From UBA7803 sp036381275 (GTDB taxonomy: Bacteria > Pseudomonadota > Gammaproteobacteria > Pseudomonadales > Azotimanducaceae), in contig DASVDC010000037.1 in assembly GCA_036381275.1 (NCBI GenBank), forward strand, positions 9,505 to 73,504: 64,000 bases of DNA, given 5' to 3'. Made by a program: the position numbers and the translations under genes. This document shows, one piece after another, positions 18,058 to 26,502 of this stretch (positions are counted from its first letter, which is position 1; every line of letters starts with the position of its first letter). The notes beneath the pieces were generated by a model. That model worked only from the letters and a program-made list of their open reading frames with translations, was not told the DNA's origin and ran no database searches.

Positions 18058-18915
18058 ATGAATTACGAGACCATCCGGTATCAGGTGGAGGACGGCATCC
18101 TGACCTTGACCCTGCACCGGCCCGAGAAGCTGAACGCGTTCACCGGCCAGATGATGCAGGAGATGATCGACGCGCTCGATCGGGCGGACGCCGACGACGA
18201 CGTGCGCTGCGTCATCGTCACCGGTACCGGCCGCGCGTTCTGCGCGGGGGCCGACCTCTCGGCCGGCGGCAGCACGTTCGACGCCGACGCCCGCCCGGAC
18301 CGCCCCGGCGGGCTGCAGCGTGACGGCGGCGGGCTGCTCACCTTGCGGATCTTCGAGCTGAAGAAGCCGATCATCGCGGCCGTGAACGGCCCGGCGGTGG
18401 GCATCGGCGTGACCATGACGCTGCCGATGGACATCCGGCTCGCCTCCGAGAACGCCCGCTTCGGCTTCGTGTTCGCGCGCCGCGGGATCGTGCCGGAAGC
18501 CGCCTCGAGCTACTTCCTGCCCCGGATCGTCGGGATCAATCAGGCGCTGGAGTGGTGCTTCAGCGGCCGCGTGTTCCCCGCGGCCGAAGCGCTCGAGGGC
18601 GGGCTCGTGCGTTCGGTGCACCCGCAGGACGAGCTGCTGCCGGCGGCGCGCGCGATCGCGCGCGAGATCGCCGACAACACCTCGGCCGTTTCCGTGGCGC
18701 TGATTCGCCAGATGATGTGGCGTATGCTGGGGGCCGATCACCCGATGGAGGCGCACAAGCTCGACTCCCGCGGGATCTACTACCTGGGCAAATCCGCCGA
18801 CGCCCGGGAAGGCGTCGAAGCCTTCCTCGAGAAGCGCCCCGCCCGTTTCCCCAACCGGGTGTCGAAGGACATGCCCGAGTTCTTCCCGTGGTGGCAGCCT
18901 CGGGAGTTCGAATGA
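18058..18915 (+). CDS. Enoyl-CoA hydratase/isomerase family protein
   Basis: A 285-aa crotonase-fold protein. The ATG at 18058 follows GAAGAGGAG and starts at the conserved N terminus (YETIRYQVEDGILTLTLHRPEKLNAF). Oxyanion-hole residues are in AFCAGADLS and NGPAVGIGVTM, and a candidate catalytic acid is the Glu of RGIVPEAASS. The C terminus ends in a Trp/Phe-rich tail. It probably acts in fatty-acid or related acyl-CoA breakdown, adding water across a 2,3 double bond. The CDGSH gene starts 28 bases downstream and the DUF349 gene follows, so the three may be one transcript. The 241-base gap to the divergent subtilase holds both promoters. Confidence 0.92.
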   Translation: MNYETIRYQVEDGILTLTLHRPEKLNAFTGQMMQEMIDALDRADADDDVRCVIVTGTGRAFCAGADLSAGGSTFDADARPDRPGGLQRDGGGLLTLRIFELKKPIIAAVNGPAVGIGVTMTLPMDIRLASENARFGFVFARRGIVPEAASSYFLPRIVGINQALEWCFSGRVFPAAEALEGGLVRSVHPQDELLPAARAIAREIADNTSAVSVALIRQMMWRMLGADHPMEAHKLDSRGIYYLGKSADAREGVEAFLEKRPARFPNRVSKDMPEFFPWWQPREFE

Positions 18916-18942
18916 CCGGGGACGCAGAGGAGGGAGACGTTC

Positions 18943-19182
18943 ATGGCCGAATCCGTGATCGCGCAGAAAGGCCCTTACGCGGTGGAGGTCGAGGCGGGCC
19001 GGAAGTATTTCTGGTGTGCCTGCGGGCGCAGCCGCAACCAGCCGTTCTGCGACGGATCTCATGAAGGCACGGGGTTGACACCGCTCGCCTACACGCCGGA
19101 GCGGGCACGGACGCTGTATTTCTGCGGCTGCAAGCGCACCGGCAAGGCACCTCTCTGCGACGGGACCCACAACGATCTGTGA
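18943..19182 (+). CDS. CDGSH-type iron-sulfur protein (two clusters)
   Basis: A 79-aa protein with two tandem CDGSH domains: CACGRSRNQPFCDGSH and CGCKRTGKAPLCDGTH. Each supplies three Cys and one His for a [2Fe-2S] cluster, as in the MiNT (Miner2)-like family. A GAGGAGGGA ribosome site precedes the ATG. Such proteins are small cytoplasmic Fe-S or electron-transfer proteins without a settled bacterial role. It lies tightly between the enoyl-CoA hydratase (28 bases) and the DUF349 gene (6 bases), so co-expression is likely; electron transfer linked to acyl-CoA metabolism is only a guess. Confidence 0.93.
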   Translation: MAESVIAQKGPYAVEVEAGRKYFWCACGRSRNQPFCDGSHEGTGLTPLAYTPERARTLYFCGCKRTGKAPLCDGTHNDL

Positions 19183-19188
19183 GGGCAG

Positions 19189-22020
19189 ATGCTGCGTCGC
19201 CTGTTCAAGAGCCGAAGTCCGCTGAACCACGCCGACCCGGCGGTGCGGCGCTCGGCGATCCGGCAGCTCGACGACGCGGCGGCCGAGAACCTGGCGGAGG
19301 AGCTCGCCCGGATGCTCCGCGAGGATCCGGACCGGGAGGTGCGGCTCGCGTGCCTGGTGCACGTGCGCGACCGGGCGCTGCTCGAGTCACTGGTGACGGA
19401 CCCCGATCTCGGCGAAGCCGCCTCGCAGCGCCTGCGGGCGCTCGCGCACGGCGCCGGGCCGCCGGCCTCCGACCCCGACCCGACCGGCCCCGACCCCGTC
19501 CGGCCGGAGCAATGGCTCGCGCTGCCGGAGGCCGAAGCGGCGGCCCGCATCCGGGCGCTGGACGACCCGGAGGCGCTGGTCACGCTGGCGCTGAAGGCCC
19601 GCGGCACGCTGCGTGACGTCGTCCTGGAGCATTCGCTGCTCACGCGGCCCGCTACGCTCACCATCCTCGAAAAGCGCTCCCGGGACCACGACAAGTCGCT
19701 GAATCGCCACGCGCGCAAGCGCCTGGAGCATTGGCGCGGCCGCCAGCACGAGGCACAGGTGCTGCAGAGCCGCGCCGAGGAGCTCTCGGCGGCACTGCAG
19801 CGCCGGCACACCGGTGCGCAGGACCAGGCCTGGCGCGAGCGCCAGCATCAGCTCCACGAACGGCTCGAGCAGACGCTGGACGCGTACCGGGCGGTTCGGG
19901 ACGAGCTCGGCGCGGTCGGCGAGACGCTGCCGGACCTCGAGCACCTGCGCAGCGACCCGGCCGACCTGCCGCCGCTGCAGGCGGAACCCGCGGAGGAGCC
20001 CGCGCCGCCGGAAGCGGCACCGGACGCCGACGGCGAGCTCACGACGGCCGCCGACGAAGATCCGTTCGAGGCCCTGGTGCAGGGCTTCCGCCGCCTCGAC
20101 GAGGCGCTCGGCTCCGGCGGCTCGTTCGCGGAGATCGCCGCCGAACGCCAGCGCCTGACCGACCGCTGGCTCACCGCGGCCGACCACCGCCCGCCCACCG
20201 AGACCCAGCACGCCGTGTTCGAGTCGGTTTCGCACCGCTTCCGCGAGCTGGCGGACGCGATGGACCGCCTCGCCTCCGCCGACCTGCCGGAGCTGCCCGA
20301 GACGGCGCTCGAGATCGGCCCGCCGGAGGACGTCGCCGCGCACCGCGCGCTGTGGGACGCGGTGGAGCAGCGGCGCCGCCTGGTCCGACGGCTCGAGCAG
20401 ACCCGCCGCACCGTGCGCTGGCCGCAGTGGGCGCCCCCGACCGCCGAGTACGCGCGGATTCTCGCCGCGATGGACGAGCTCAAGACCGAGCTCGCCCGCG
20501 CGGACGAGGTGCTCGCCGCCGAGCTCGCGAAGCTGGACGAGCAGCTCGACGCGCTCGCCGCGGCGATCGACGAAGGTCATCTGACGAGCGCGCGCACGCT
20601 GCTCGGGCACGCCCGCACGCTGCACGATGCGCTGCCGGCGGCGGCGGTGCGCCGCCAGGGAAAGGCCCTCGGCAAACAGGCGGCGCGGCTCGCCGAGCTG
20701 AAGGACTGGCAGACGTTCGCGACCACGCCGAAGCGCGAAGCGCTGCTGCAGGAGATGCAGGCGCTGGCCGCGGCGCCGCTCGAGCCCCGCGAGCAGGCGG
20801 AGCGCATCAAGAAGCTGCGCCGGGAGTGGCAGGCCCTCGGCCCGATCACCCAGGCGGCCGACGGGCGCCTCGCCGACCGCTTCAACGCCGAGGCGGAGAA
20901 GGCGTTCGAACCGTGCCGCAGCTACTTCGCGGAACAGGCGCAGGTCCGCAAAGCCAATCTGGCCGAGCGCCGCCGGATCTGCGATCAGCTCGAGCAGTAC
21001 CTCGACGAGACGGATTGGGCGCAGGCCGACATGAAGGCGGCGGAGCGCATCATGCGCGCCGCGCGCGACGAGTGGCGCCGGTTCCACCCGGTGGACCGCA
21101 ATCCGGGCAAGGCCGTGGAGGCGCGCTTCGAGCAGCTCCAGGGGCGCCTGCACGACCTCGTCAAGGCGGAGTGGGACCGCAACCTCGCCGCGAAGGAAGC
21201 CATCGTCCGGGAGGCCGAAGCGCTCGCCGACGCGGACCAGCCGCTGCGCGACAAGGTGGAAGCGGCCAAGCGGCTGCAGCGCCGCTGGCAGGAGGTCGGC
21301 ATCACACCGCGCCGGCCGGATCAGCGCCTCTGGCGGCAATTCCGCAGCGCCTGTGACCGGATCTTTTCCGCGCGAGAGGAATCCCGTCAGGCGGCGGATG
21401 CGGCGCTCGACGAGGCCACCGCGCGGGTGCGGGCCCGGCTCGATGCGTTCGCCGCGGCCCTCGAGACGCTGGCCCCCGAGCAGGCGTCGGCCGCGGAGCT
21501 GCGCCGCCTGAAGCAGGAGACGGCCGAGCTCGACAGCCTGCCCGCGAACCGCCGGCGGCCCCTCACGGAGCTGCGCGCGGAGCTGATCCGCCGCTACGGC
21601 CGGCTGCTCGACGAGCAGGAGCGCGCCGGCCGGCGCGAGCGGCTGTTCGCGCTCGCGCGCTGGGACGAAGCGATGACCGCGCTGGAAACCGGCGGCGCCG
21701 GCGAGCCGCCGACCCCGCCGGCCGGATTCGACGATCTGCCCGGCGAGCGCCGCGGCCGCGCCGGCGAACCGGCACCGCTCGACGCGGCGCGGCGGCTCAC
21801 GATCAAGGCGGAGCTCGCGGCCGGCCGCGAATCCGCGTCCGAGGACGAGACGCTGCGCCTCGAAGTGCAGGTCGAGCGCCTGCAGGCGGGGCTCACCGGC
21901 GCCGCCTCCGGCGAAGACCCGTTCACCCTCGCGGCCGACTGGTGCCGGCTCGGCCCGAAGGACGAACGGTTCGCGCCGCTCCGTGAGCGCCTCTTCGCGG
22001 CGCTCGGCGACCTCTTCTGA
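19189..22020 (+). CDS. DUF349 domain-containing protein
   Basis: A 943-aa, highly charged, mostly helical protein. The N terminus (DPAVRRSAIRQLDD.. and DREVRLACLVHVRD) looks like HEAT-type repeats. Long coiled-coil stretches follow, and from about residue 500 to 800 there are repeated DUF349 units with conserved Trp (LRREWQALGPI, AARDEWRRFHPVD, LQRRWQEVGITPRR). No catalytic motif or signal peptide is seen. DUF349 proteins are widespread in gammaproteobacteria and have no firmly established function. The ATG is 6 bases after the CDGSH stop, so the two are probably co-transcribed. Confidence 0.9.
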   Translation: MLRRLFKSRSPLNHADPAVRRSAIRQLDDAAAENLAEELARMLREDPDREVRLACLVHVRDRALLESLVTDPDLGEAASQRLRALAHGAGPPASDPDPTGPDPVRPEQWLALPEAEAAARIRALDDPEALVTLALKARGTLRDVVLEHSLLTRPATLTILEKRSRDHDKSLNRHARKRLEHWRGRQHEAQVLQSRAEELSAALQRRHTGAQDQAWRERQHQLHERLEQTLDAYRAVRDELGAVGETLPDLEHLRSDPADLPPLQAEPAEEPAPPEAAPDADGELTTAADEDPFEALVQGFRRLDEALGSGGSFAEIAAERQRLTDRWLTAADHRPPTETQHAVFESVSHRFRELADAMDRLASADLPELPETALEIGPPEDVAAHRALWDAVEQRRRLVRRLEQTRRTVRWPQWAPPTAEYARILAAMDELKTELARADEVLAAELAKLDEQLDALAAAIDEGHLTSARTLLGHARTLHDALPAAAVRRQGKALGKQAARLAELKDWQTFATTPKREALLQEMQALAAAPLEPREQAERIKKLRREWQALGPITQAADGRLADRFNAEAEKAFEPCRSYFAEQAQVRKANLAERRRICDQLEQYLDETDWAQADMKAAERIMRAARDEWRRFHPVDRNPGKAVEARFEQLQGRLHDLVKAEWDRNLAAKEAIVREAEALADADQPLRDKVEAAKRLQRRWQEVGITPRRPDQRLWRQFRSACDRIFSAREESRQAADAALDEATARVRARLDAFAAALETLAPEQASAAELRRLKQETAELDSLPANRRRPLTELRAELIRRYGRLLDEQERAGRRERLFALARWDEAMTALETGGAGEPPTPPAGFDDLPGERRGRAGEPAPLDAARRLTIKAELAAGRESASEDETLRLEVQVERLQAGLTGAASGEDPFTLAADWCRLGPKDERFAPLRERLFAALGDLF

Positions 22021-22300
22021 CGAGTCCACGAAGGGGCGGCGTCGACACCTTCCGCGCCGCGGCGAGACGCGGTTCTCACCGTTCGCCATTCGTTCCCGAT
22101 CCGTTCCCCGTCGCCTTGCAATCGATCGGTCCGGTTCTAGGCTTCCTCAGAGCAACCACCGCTCCGCGCTGTAATTCCTAAGGCGGGCCCCGGCGCGGAC
22201 GGACCGCGCTCCTGTGTGCCGGCGCTTGTTCCGCGCCGGTCGGGTTCAACGTGCGCGTCCGGCCGCCGCTCCGACGCGCCCGAAACTCTGAGGTAATTCG
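22021..22300 (+). other. 280-base leader region of the secreted glycosidase-like gene
   Basis: The longest gap in the window. It holds a 7-bp stem (22219-22225 with 22233-22239) about 60 bases before the start, but no clear sigma-70 promoter or recognisable riboswitch. Local GC is slightly lower around 22095-22180, where a promoter might lie. Confidence 0.35.
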
Positions 22301-24271
22301 ATGCACACGCGATTCCGCCCGTTTCGATGGGCCAGGGGTTCCTTTGCCCTGACGGCCCTGCTCTGCTTCGTCAATGCCTTCTCCGCGACGGACGCGCGCG
22401 CCGGAACCAACATCTGGCGCGCCAGCGTGGGTCCGGTCTGGTTCTGGGAAGTCCAGCCGTGGCCGGGCCAGAACCTCGCCGGCACCTGGTGGGCGAAAGA
22501 GCTCGAGCCCGGGAGGACCTATCGGATGAGCTTTCGGGTGAACAGTCTCAAAGGCAAGGTGGTGCTGAAGCTCGCCAACCGGGCCGACATCTTCATCAGC
22601 GAGCCGGGCAGCTATTCGTTCGACTTCCCGGTCACGACGGACGGCAAGCGGCAGATGATGTTCCGCTCCGCGTCGACCGACGTGCGCGTCAGCGTCTCGG
22701 AGATCACGGTCTCCGAAATCCCGTCCGGCGGCACCGCGGATCCGCAGTCCCGCGACTCCACGGCCACCGGGAACATCTGGCTGAACAGCTTCGGCCAGAG
22801 CTGGTTCTACGAGACCGGGGCGTCCGGGGAGCTGCTGGCGGGAAGCTGGTGGGAAAGCTCGCTCACGCCGGACAACAGCTACACGATCTACTTCACCGTG
22901 AAAGCGCTGCGCGGCAAGGTCGGGCTGTGGGTCGGCGACCTGCCGATGATCGGCATCACCGAGCCGGGCGACTACCGCTTCGACTTCCCGATCACCCAGG
23001 GCGGCGAGCGGCGGCTCGCGTTCCAGGCGGTCGGCGGCGACGCCGCGGTGAGCGTGGCGGGCATCAGCGTCGCGAAGCAATGGCAGGCGATCAGGCACGA
23101 CGGCGCGCCCGCCGGCACGCCCAAGGGTCACTACATCTCGTTCGCCCAAGCGCGGAACCTGAAGACCGAGATGCTCGATCTGGTCCAGCAGCCGCACAGC
23201 GCGTCGTCGAACTACCATCTGAGCGCGGCCCAGGAGCTGGACGCGGCGATGCGCCTGCCCGCCGTCGTCGGCATCTGGATGGGCTTCAAGTGGCGCGACC
23301 TCGAGGTCGCCGACGGCAAGTACGACTGGTCGGTGCTGGATCAGAACATGGACGTGGCACGTCTGTACGGTCTGAAATTCATCGTCGCCATCCACGACCG
23401 CAGCTTCAACGGAACGAACATCCTGCCGACCTACTTTCCGTCGCAGTACGTGTTGTGGAGCACCGGCGGGGGCAAGAGCGGCGTGGTCGCGAAGCGCTGG
23501 GATCCGTACGTCTACAACCGGCTGATCCGCCTGTACAAGGCGATCGCCAACCGCTATGCCGGCCACGCCGGGTTCGGAGGCATCGCCACTTCCGAGACGG
23601 CGACCGGCAACACCGGCGGCGACTACACGGTCGACAAGTACCGTCACGCGCTGACGCAGATCGCGACGCAGACCCAGGCAGCGCTCACCACCGGGAAGTT
23701 CTTCTTCTACCTGAACTTCCTGGGCGGCGGGAACAACCCGGACATGAACCTGGATCAGCGCGTGGCGCTGGTGCGGGACCTGTCGCACGGCAATCTGGTC
23801 ATCGGCGCGCCGGACATCACGCCTGACGTGGCCGGCATGCCGGGATCCGCGTCCTCCTACCGGATCCACGTCCACAAGACCATGCCCGACGTCGAGCAGT
23901 TCTGCCACGCACAGCACGCCGACCACGGCGACGGGGGCGTCAACGTGAAGAACAACGAGCATCGGCTGTCGTATTTCGCCACGGTCGATCGGATTCGAAG
24001 CCGCGAGCAGCAGTCCTGGTTCAAAGGCACGCCGGCCGTGTTCCAGTTCGACGACCTGCGCGACCCGAACGGCAACCGGGTGGACCTGCACCCCAACTGG
24101 GTGCTCGGCAAGCCGTGGCGGCTCGACGAGCTCTTCGACTTCGGCCAGCGCAATTTCGCCTGCGACTACATGTTCTGGCACTACCGCGAGCACCCGCAGA
24201 CCGGCGAGTTCGGCTGGGAGGACACGCGCGCGGTGATTCTGGACCGGCGGTACTTCTACGACTACAACTGA
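22301..24271 (+). CDS. Secreted glycoside-hydrolase-like protein with duplicated N-terminal beta domains
   Basis: A 656-aa exported protein of no family I can name with certainty. The signal peptide ends near residue 35 (ATDARA). Two tandem domains of about 105 residues follow and are clearly duplicated: NIWRASVGPVWFWE..LAGTWWAKEL..LKGKVVLKL..EPGSYSFDFPVTT and NIWLNSFGQSWFYE..LAGSWWESSL..LRGKVGLWV..EPGDYRFDFPITQ. They resemble carbohydrate-binding beta sandwiches. From about residue 270 a TIM-barrel-like domain has WMGFKWRDLE..YDWSVLD, GLKFIVAIHDRSF and GGIATSETATG, whose Glu is a candidate catalytic acid as in GH42/GH5-like folds. The substrate is unknown, and it is monocistronic. Confidence 0.7.
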   Translation: MHTRFRPFRWARGSFALTALLCFVNAFSATDARAGTNIWRASVGPVWFWEVQPWPGQNLAGTWWAKELEPGRTYRMSFRVNSLKGKVVLKLANRADIFISEPGSYSFDFPVTTDGKRQMMFRSASTDVRVSVSEITVSEIPSGGTADPQSRDSTATGNIWLNSFGQSWFYETGASGELLAGSWWESSLTPDNSYTIYFTVKALRGKVGLWVGDLPMIGITEPGDYRFDFPITQGGERRLAFQAVGGDAAVSVAGISVAKQWQAIRHDGAPAGTPKGHYISFAQARNLKTEMLDLVQQPHSASSNYHLSAAQELDAAMRLPAVVGIWMGFKWRDLEVADGKYDWSVLDQNMDVARLYGLKFIVAIHDRSFNGTNILPTYFPSQYVLWSTGGGKSGVVAKRWDPYVYNRLIRLYKAIANRYAGHAGFGGIATSETATGNTGGDYTVDKYRHALTQIATQTQAALTTGKFFFYLNFLGGGNNPDMNLDQRVALVRDLSHGNLVIGAPDITPDVAGMPGSASSYRIHVHKTMPDVEQFCHAQHADHGDGGVNVKNNEHRLSYFATVDRIRSREQQSWFKGTPAVFQFDDLRDPNGNRVDLHPNWVLGKPWRLDELFDFGQRNFACDYMFWHYREHPQTGEFGWEDTRAVILDRRYFYDYN

Positions 24272-24287
24272 TCCGCGAGAGCCTCGG

Positions 24288-24313
24288 CGGCGGCGCAGCC
24301 GGCTGCGCCGCCG
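24288..24313. terminator. Bidirectional terminator palindrome
   Basis: A 26-base perfect palindrome (CGGCGGCGCAGCC and its complement) lies between the convergent glycosidase-like and TonB-receptor genes. A short GTTT follows on the plus strand. Confidence 0.65.
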
Positions 24314-24325
24314 GCCGTTTCGAGG

Positions 24326-26356
24326 TCAGAGCCGGATCGCCACACCGCCGTAGAAATGCCGGCCCGGCGCCGGTTCGAAGAAGCGCGCGAAGGTCTGGTT
24401 GATCCGCACGTTGCTGAAGTAGTCCTCGTCGAACAGGTTGTTCACGCCGAGGAACACGTTGGCGGACACCCCCCCGAAGTCGAAACGCCGGCCGATCCGC
24501 GCATTGCCCACCCGATAGTCGTCCACGCGGGCGTCGGCGCTGTTGACGTCGTCGGCGTAGAAGCGGCCGACGTGCAGCAGGTCGGCGAAGCCGTACCAGC
24601 CGTCCGAGCGCACGTAGGCGACCTCGAGGAAGAGCTGGTTCTTCGGAATGCCCGGGTTCTCGTTGCCGTCCAGCACCACGTCCGACGCGGTGAAGTCCTC
24701 GAACTGGAAGTCGTTCAGCGTGTAGGCGGCGCTCACCGACAGCTCCGGCGTGAAGTGGTGCACGGCGAACAGCTCCAGGCCGTTGCGTGAGGACTCGCCG
24801 GCGTTGCGGTAGAAGATGTCCTCGTTCTGCTGAAACGGCACGAGCTGATCCTCGAGGTCTATGTGGAACACCGAGACGCCGTACTGCGTCCGGGTGCCGA
24901 TCAGACCCTTCACCCCGAGCTCGTAGTTCGTCGAGGTCTGCGCATCGAGCCCGGCGTTGATGCCCGGTCCGGCCGGATCGCCGAGCTGGGCGAAGGTCGG
25001 GGTCTCGAACGACGTCGAGATGCTCGCGTACGCGTTCAGCCAGTCGCGAACCGTCCACATGAGACCGACCATCGGGGTGAATTCGGAGAACGACACGTCG
25101 TCCGAGTCGTCACCGTCCGTGAGGAACGCATCGTCCAGCGCGAACTCGATGTCCTCGTAGCGGCCGGCCAGCGTCAGCAGCAGCCGCTCGGACAGGGCCA
25201 GTTCCGCGAGCGCGTAGACGCTGAGCGTGTCCACCTGCTCGAGCTGGTCTTCGTTCAACTCACCGCGCACGCCTTCGGCGCTGACATCATGGCCCTGGCG
25301 GTCGTCCTCCTGGTCGGTGACCTCGAGCCCCGACACCAGCCGCAGCGGCCGCCCGAGCAGCTCGCCGCTGAAGGTGTGCTCGATGCCGCCGCCGAGGAAC
25401 GTACGCTCGAACTGGCTGTGTCCGACGAACGGACACGGCAGGTTGCCGTCGAAGTCGCGGGTGAGCGCGTAGCCGCGCACCCTGAGCGCGTGGGACTCGT
25501 TGAACTGCTTGTTGACGACCACGCCGCCGCGGTACTGGTCGACGGACTCGTCGACGTCGCAGATCACGTTGAGCTCGCGGGCCTGATCGCGCGGACCGGC
25601 AGCGAGCTCGGCCGGAGTCAGCGCGCCCGGGTCCTGGGCCTGCGGCGAGTGCACGCCCGCCGCCACCGCGGTGACGTTCAGCGTCTCGTCCACCTCGTAC
25701 TCGAGCTTCGAGTTGAACACCGTCGACTCGGACCGGGAGAAGTCGCGAAAGCCCTCCGAGTCGAGGTAGTGCACGCTCGCGAGGTAACCGAGCCGCCCGA
25801 CCGTCCCCGACGTCTTGAGCTGATACTTCGCGGTGTCGAACTCGCCGACCATCACGCGCGCCTCGACGAACGGCCGGTCGGCCGGATCCTCGGTGTACAT
25901 GTTGATCGCGCCGCCCGCGGAGGTGCCGTAGAGCGCGCCGGCCGGGCCCCGCACGACCTCGATGCGGCCCATCGAGCCCATGTCGAGGTCGTCCACCTGC
26001 GCGGTGCCGTCGGGCGTCGTGACCGGGACGTCGTCAACCGTCAGATGCACGCCGGCAATGCCGAACTGCGCCTGGGCGCCGAACCCGCGGATCGAGATCC
26101 TGAGATCCTGGTTGTAGTTGTAGCGGTTCTGGAAGAACACCCCGGGAACGCGGTTCAGCGCCTCGTCGATGCCGAGCTGCTGGCGCGCGAGCTGGATGTC
26201 GCGCTCGTCCACCACGCTCACCGCGAGCGGCACCAGCACCTCGGCCTGCTCGAGCCGGGTCGAGCGCACCACGATCTCTTCCAGGGGCTCGGTATCCGCG
26301 GCCGCAAGGCCCATGCCGAGCAGTAGGGCCAGTGCCAACATCGACCTCGGCTGCAC
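24326..26356 (-). CDS. TonB-dependent outer-membrane receptor
   Basis: A 676-aa outer-membrane receptor. The GTG at 26356 is chosen because AGGAG precedes it and the product then begins MQPRSMLALALLLGMGLAAA, a good signal peptide; an ATG 5 codons later is possible. A TonB-box-like segment (EEIVVRST) and a plug domain (DERDIQLARQQLGIDEALNRVPGV, IRGFGAQAQFG, RIEVVRGPAGALYGTSAGGAI) lead into a 22-strand-type barrel ending RHFYGGVAIRL. The terminal residue is Leu, not the usual Phe. Similar receptors import siderophores or other chelates, but the substrate is unknown. It lies downstream of the PhoPQ-like genes, separated by a REP pair, so it may or may not share their transcript. Confidence 0.92.
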   Translation of the reverse strand: MQPRSMLALALLLGMGLAAADTEPLEEIVVRSTRLEQAEVLVPLAVSVVDERDIQLARQQLGIDEALNRVPGVFFQNRYNYNQDLRISIRGFGAQAQFGIAGVHLTVDDVPVTTPDGTAQVDDLDMGSMGRIEVVRGPAGALYGTSAGGAINMYTEDPADRPFVEARVMVGEFDTAKYQLKTSGTVGRLGYLASVHYLDSEGFRDFSRSESTVFNSKLEYEVDETLNVTAVAAGVHSPQAQDPGALTPAELAAGPRDQARELNVICDVDESVDQYRGGVVVNKQFNESHALRVRGYALTRDFDGNLPCPFVGHSQFERTFLGGGIEHTFSGELLGRPLRLVSGLEVTDQEDDRQGHDVSAEGVRGELNEDQLEQVDTLSVYALAELALSERLLLTLAGRYEDIEFALDDAFLTDGDDSDDVSFSEFTPMVGLMWTVRDWLNAYASISTSFETPTFAQLGDPAGPGINAGLDAQTSTNYELGVKGLIGTRTQYGVSVFHIDLEDQLVPFQQNEDIFYRNAGESSRNGLELFAVHHFTPELSVSAAYTLNDFQFEDFTASDVVLDGNENPGIPKNQLFLEVAYVRSDGWYGFADLLHVGRFYADDVNSADARVDDYRVGNARIGRRFDFGGVSANVFLGVNNLFDEDYFSNVRINQTFARFFEPAPGRHFYGGVAIRL

Positions 26357-26427
26357 GACGTCTCTCCTCGGTGGGGTCGCACCGGCAAGCGTACGGCCCG
26401 GGGGCGCACCTGCCAAGCCGAACCTCG

Positions 26428-26495
26428 TCACTGTGGGAGCGGCCTCCGGCCGCGAACGGCGGCGCATTCGCGGCCGGAGGCCGCTCCCACAGTGA
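26428..26495. repeat. REP pair forming a perfect 29-bp inverted repeat
   Basis: Two complete type-A REP copies face each other: 26428-26456 and 26467-26495 are exact reverse complements over 29 bases with a 10-base spacer. This is a BIME-like unit in the 146-base gap between the histidine kinase stop and the TonB-receptor start. It could form a very stable hairpin in mRNA and attenuate or stabilise the upstream transcript. Confidence 0.9.
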
Positions 26496-26502
26496 TCAGT
26501 GA

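Noticed and set aside
19387..22089. A 900-codon minus-strand frame opposite the DUF349 gene
   Set aside because: Compositional shadow; the plus strand has conserved DUF349 repeats and a tight position behind the CDGSH gene.
26357..26467. An N-terminal extension of the TonB receptor into the REP element
   Set aside because: The extra residues come from REP sequence and precede a well-placed ribosome site and signal peptide at 26356.
26428..26495. A rho-independent terminator at the inverted repeat
   Set aside because: The arms are copies of a dispersed REP element and no T-tract follows; a role in termination or mRNA stability remains possible but is not the primary identity.
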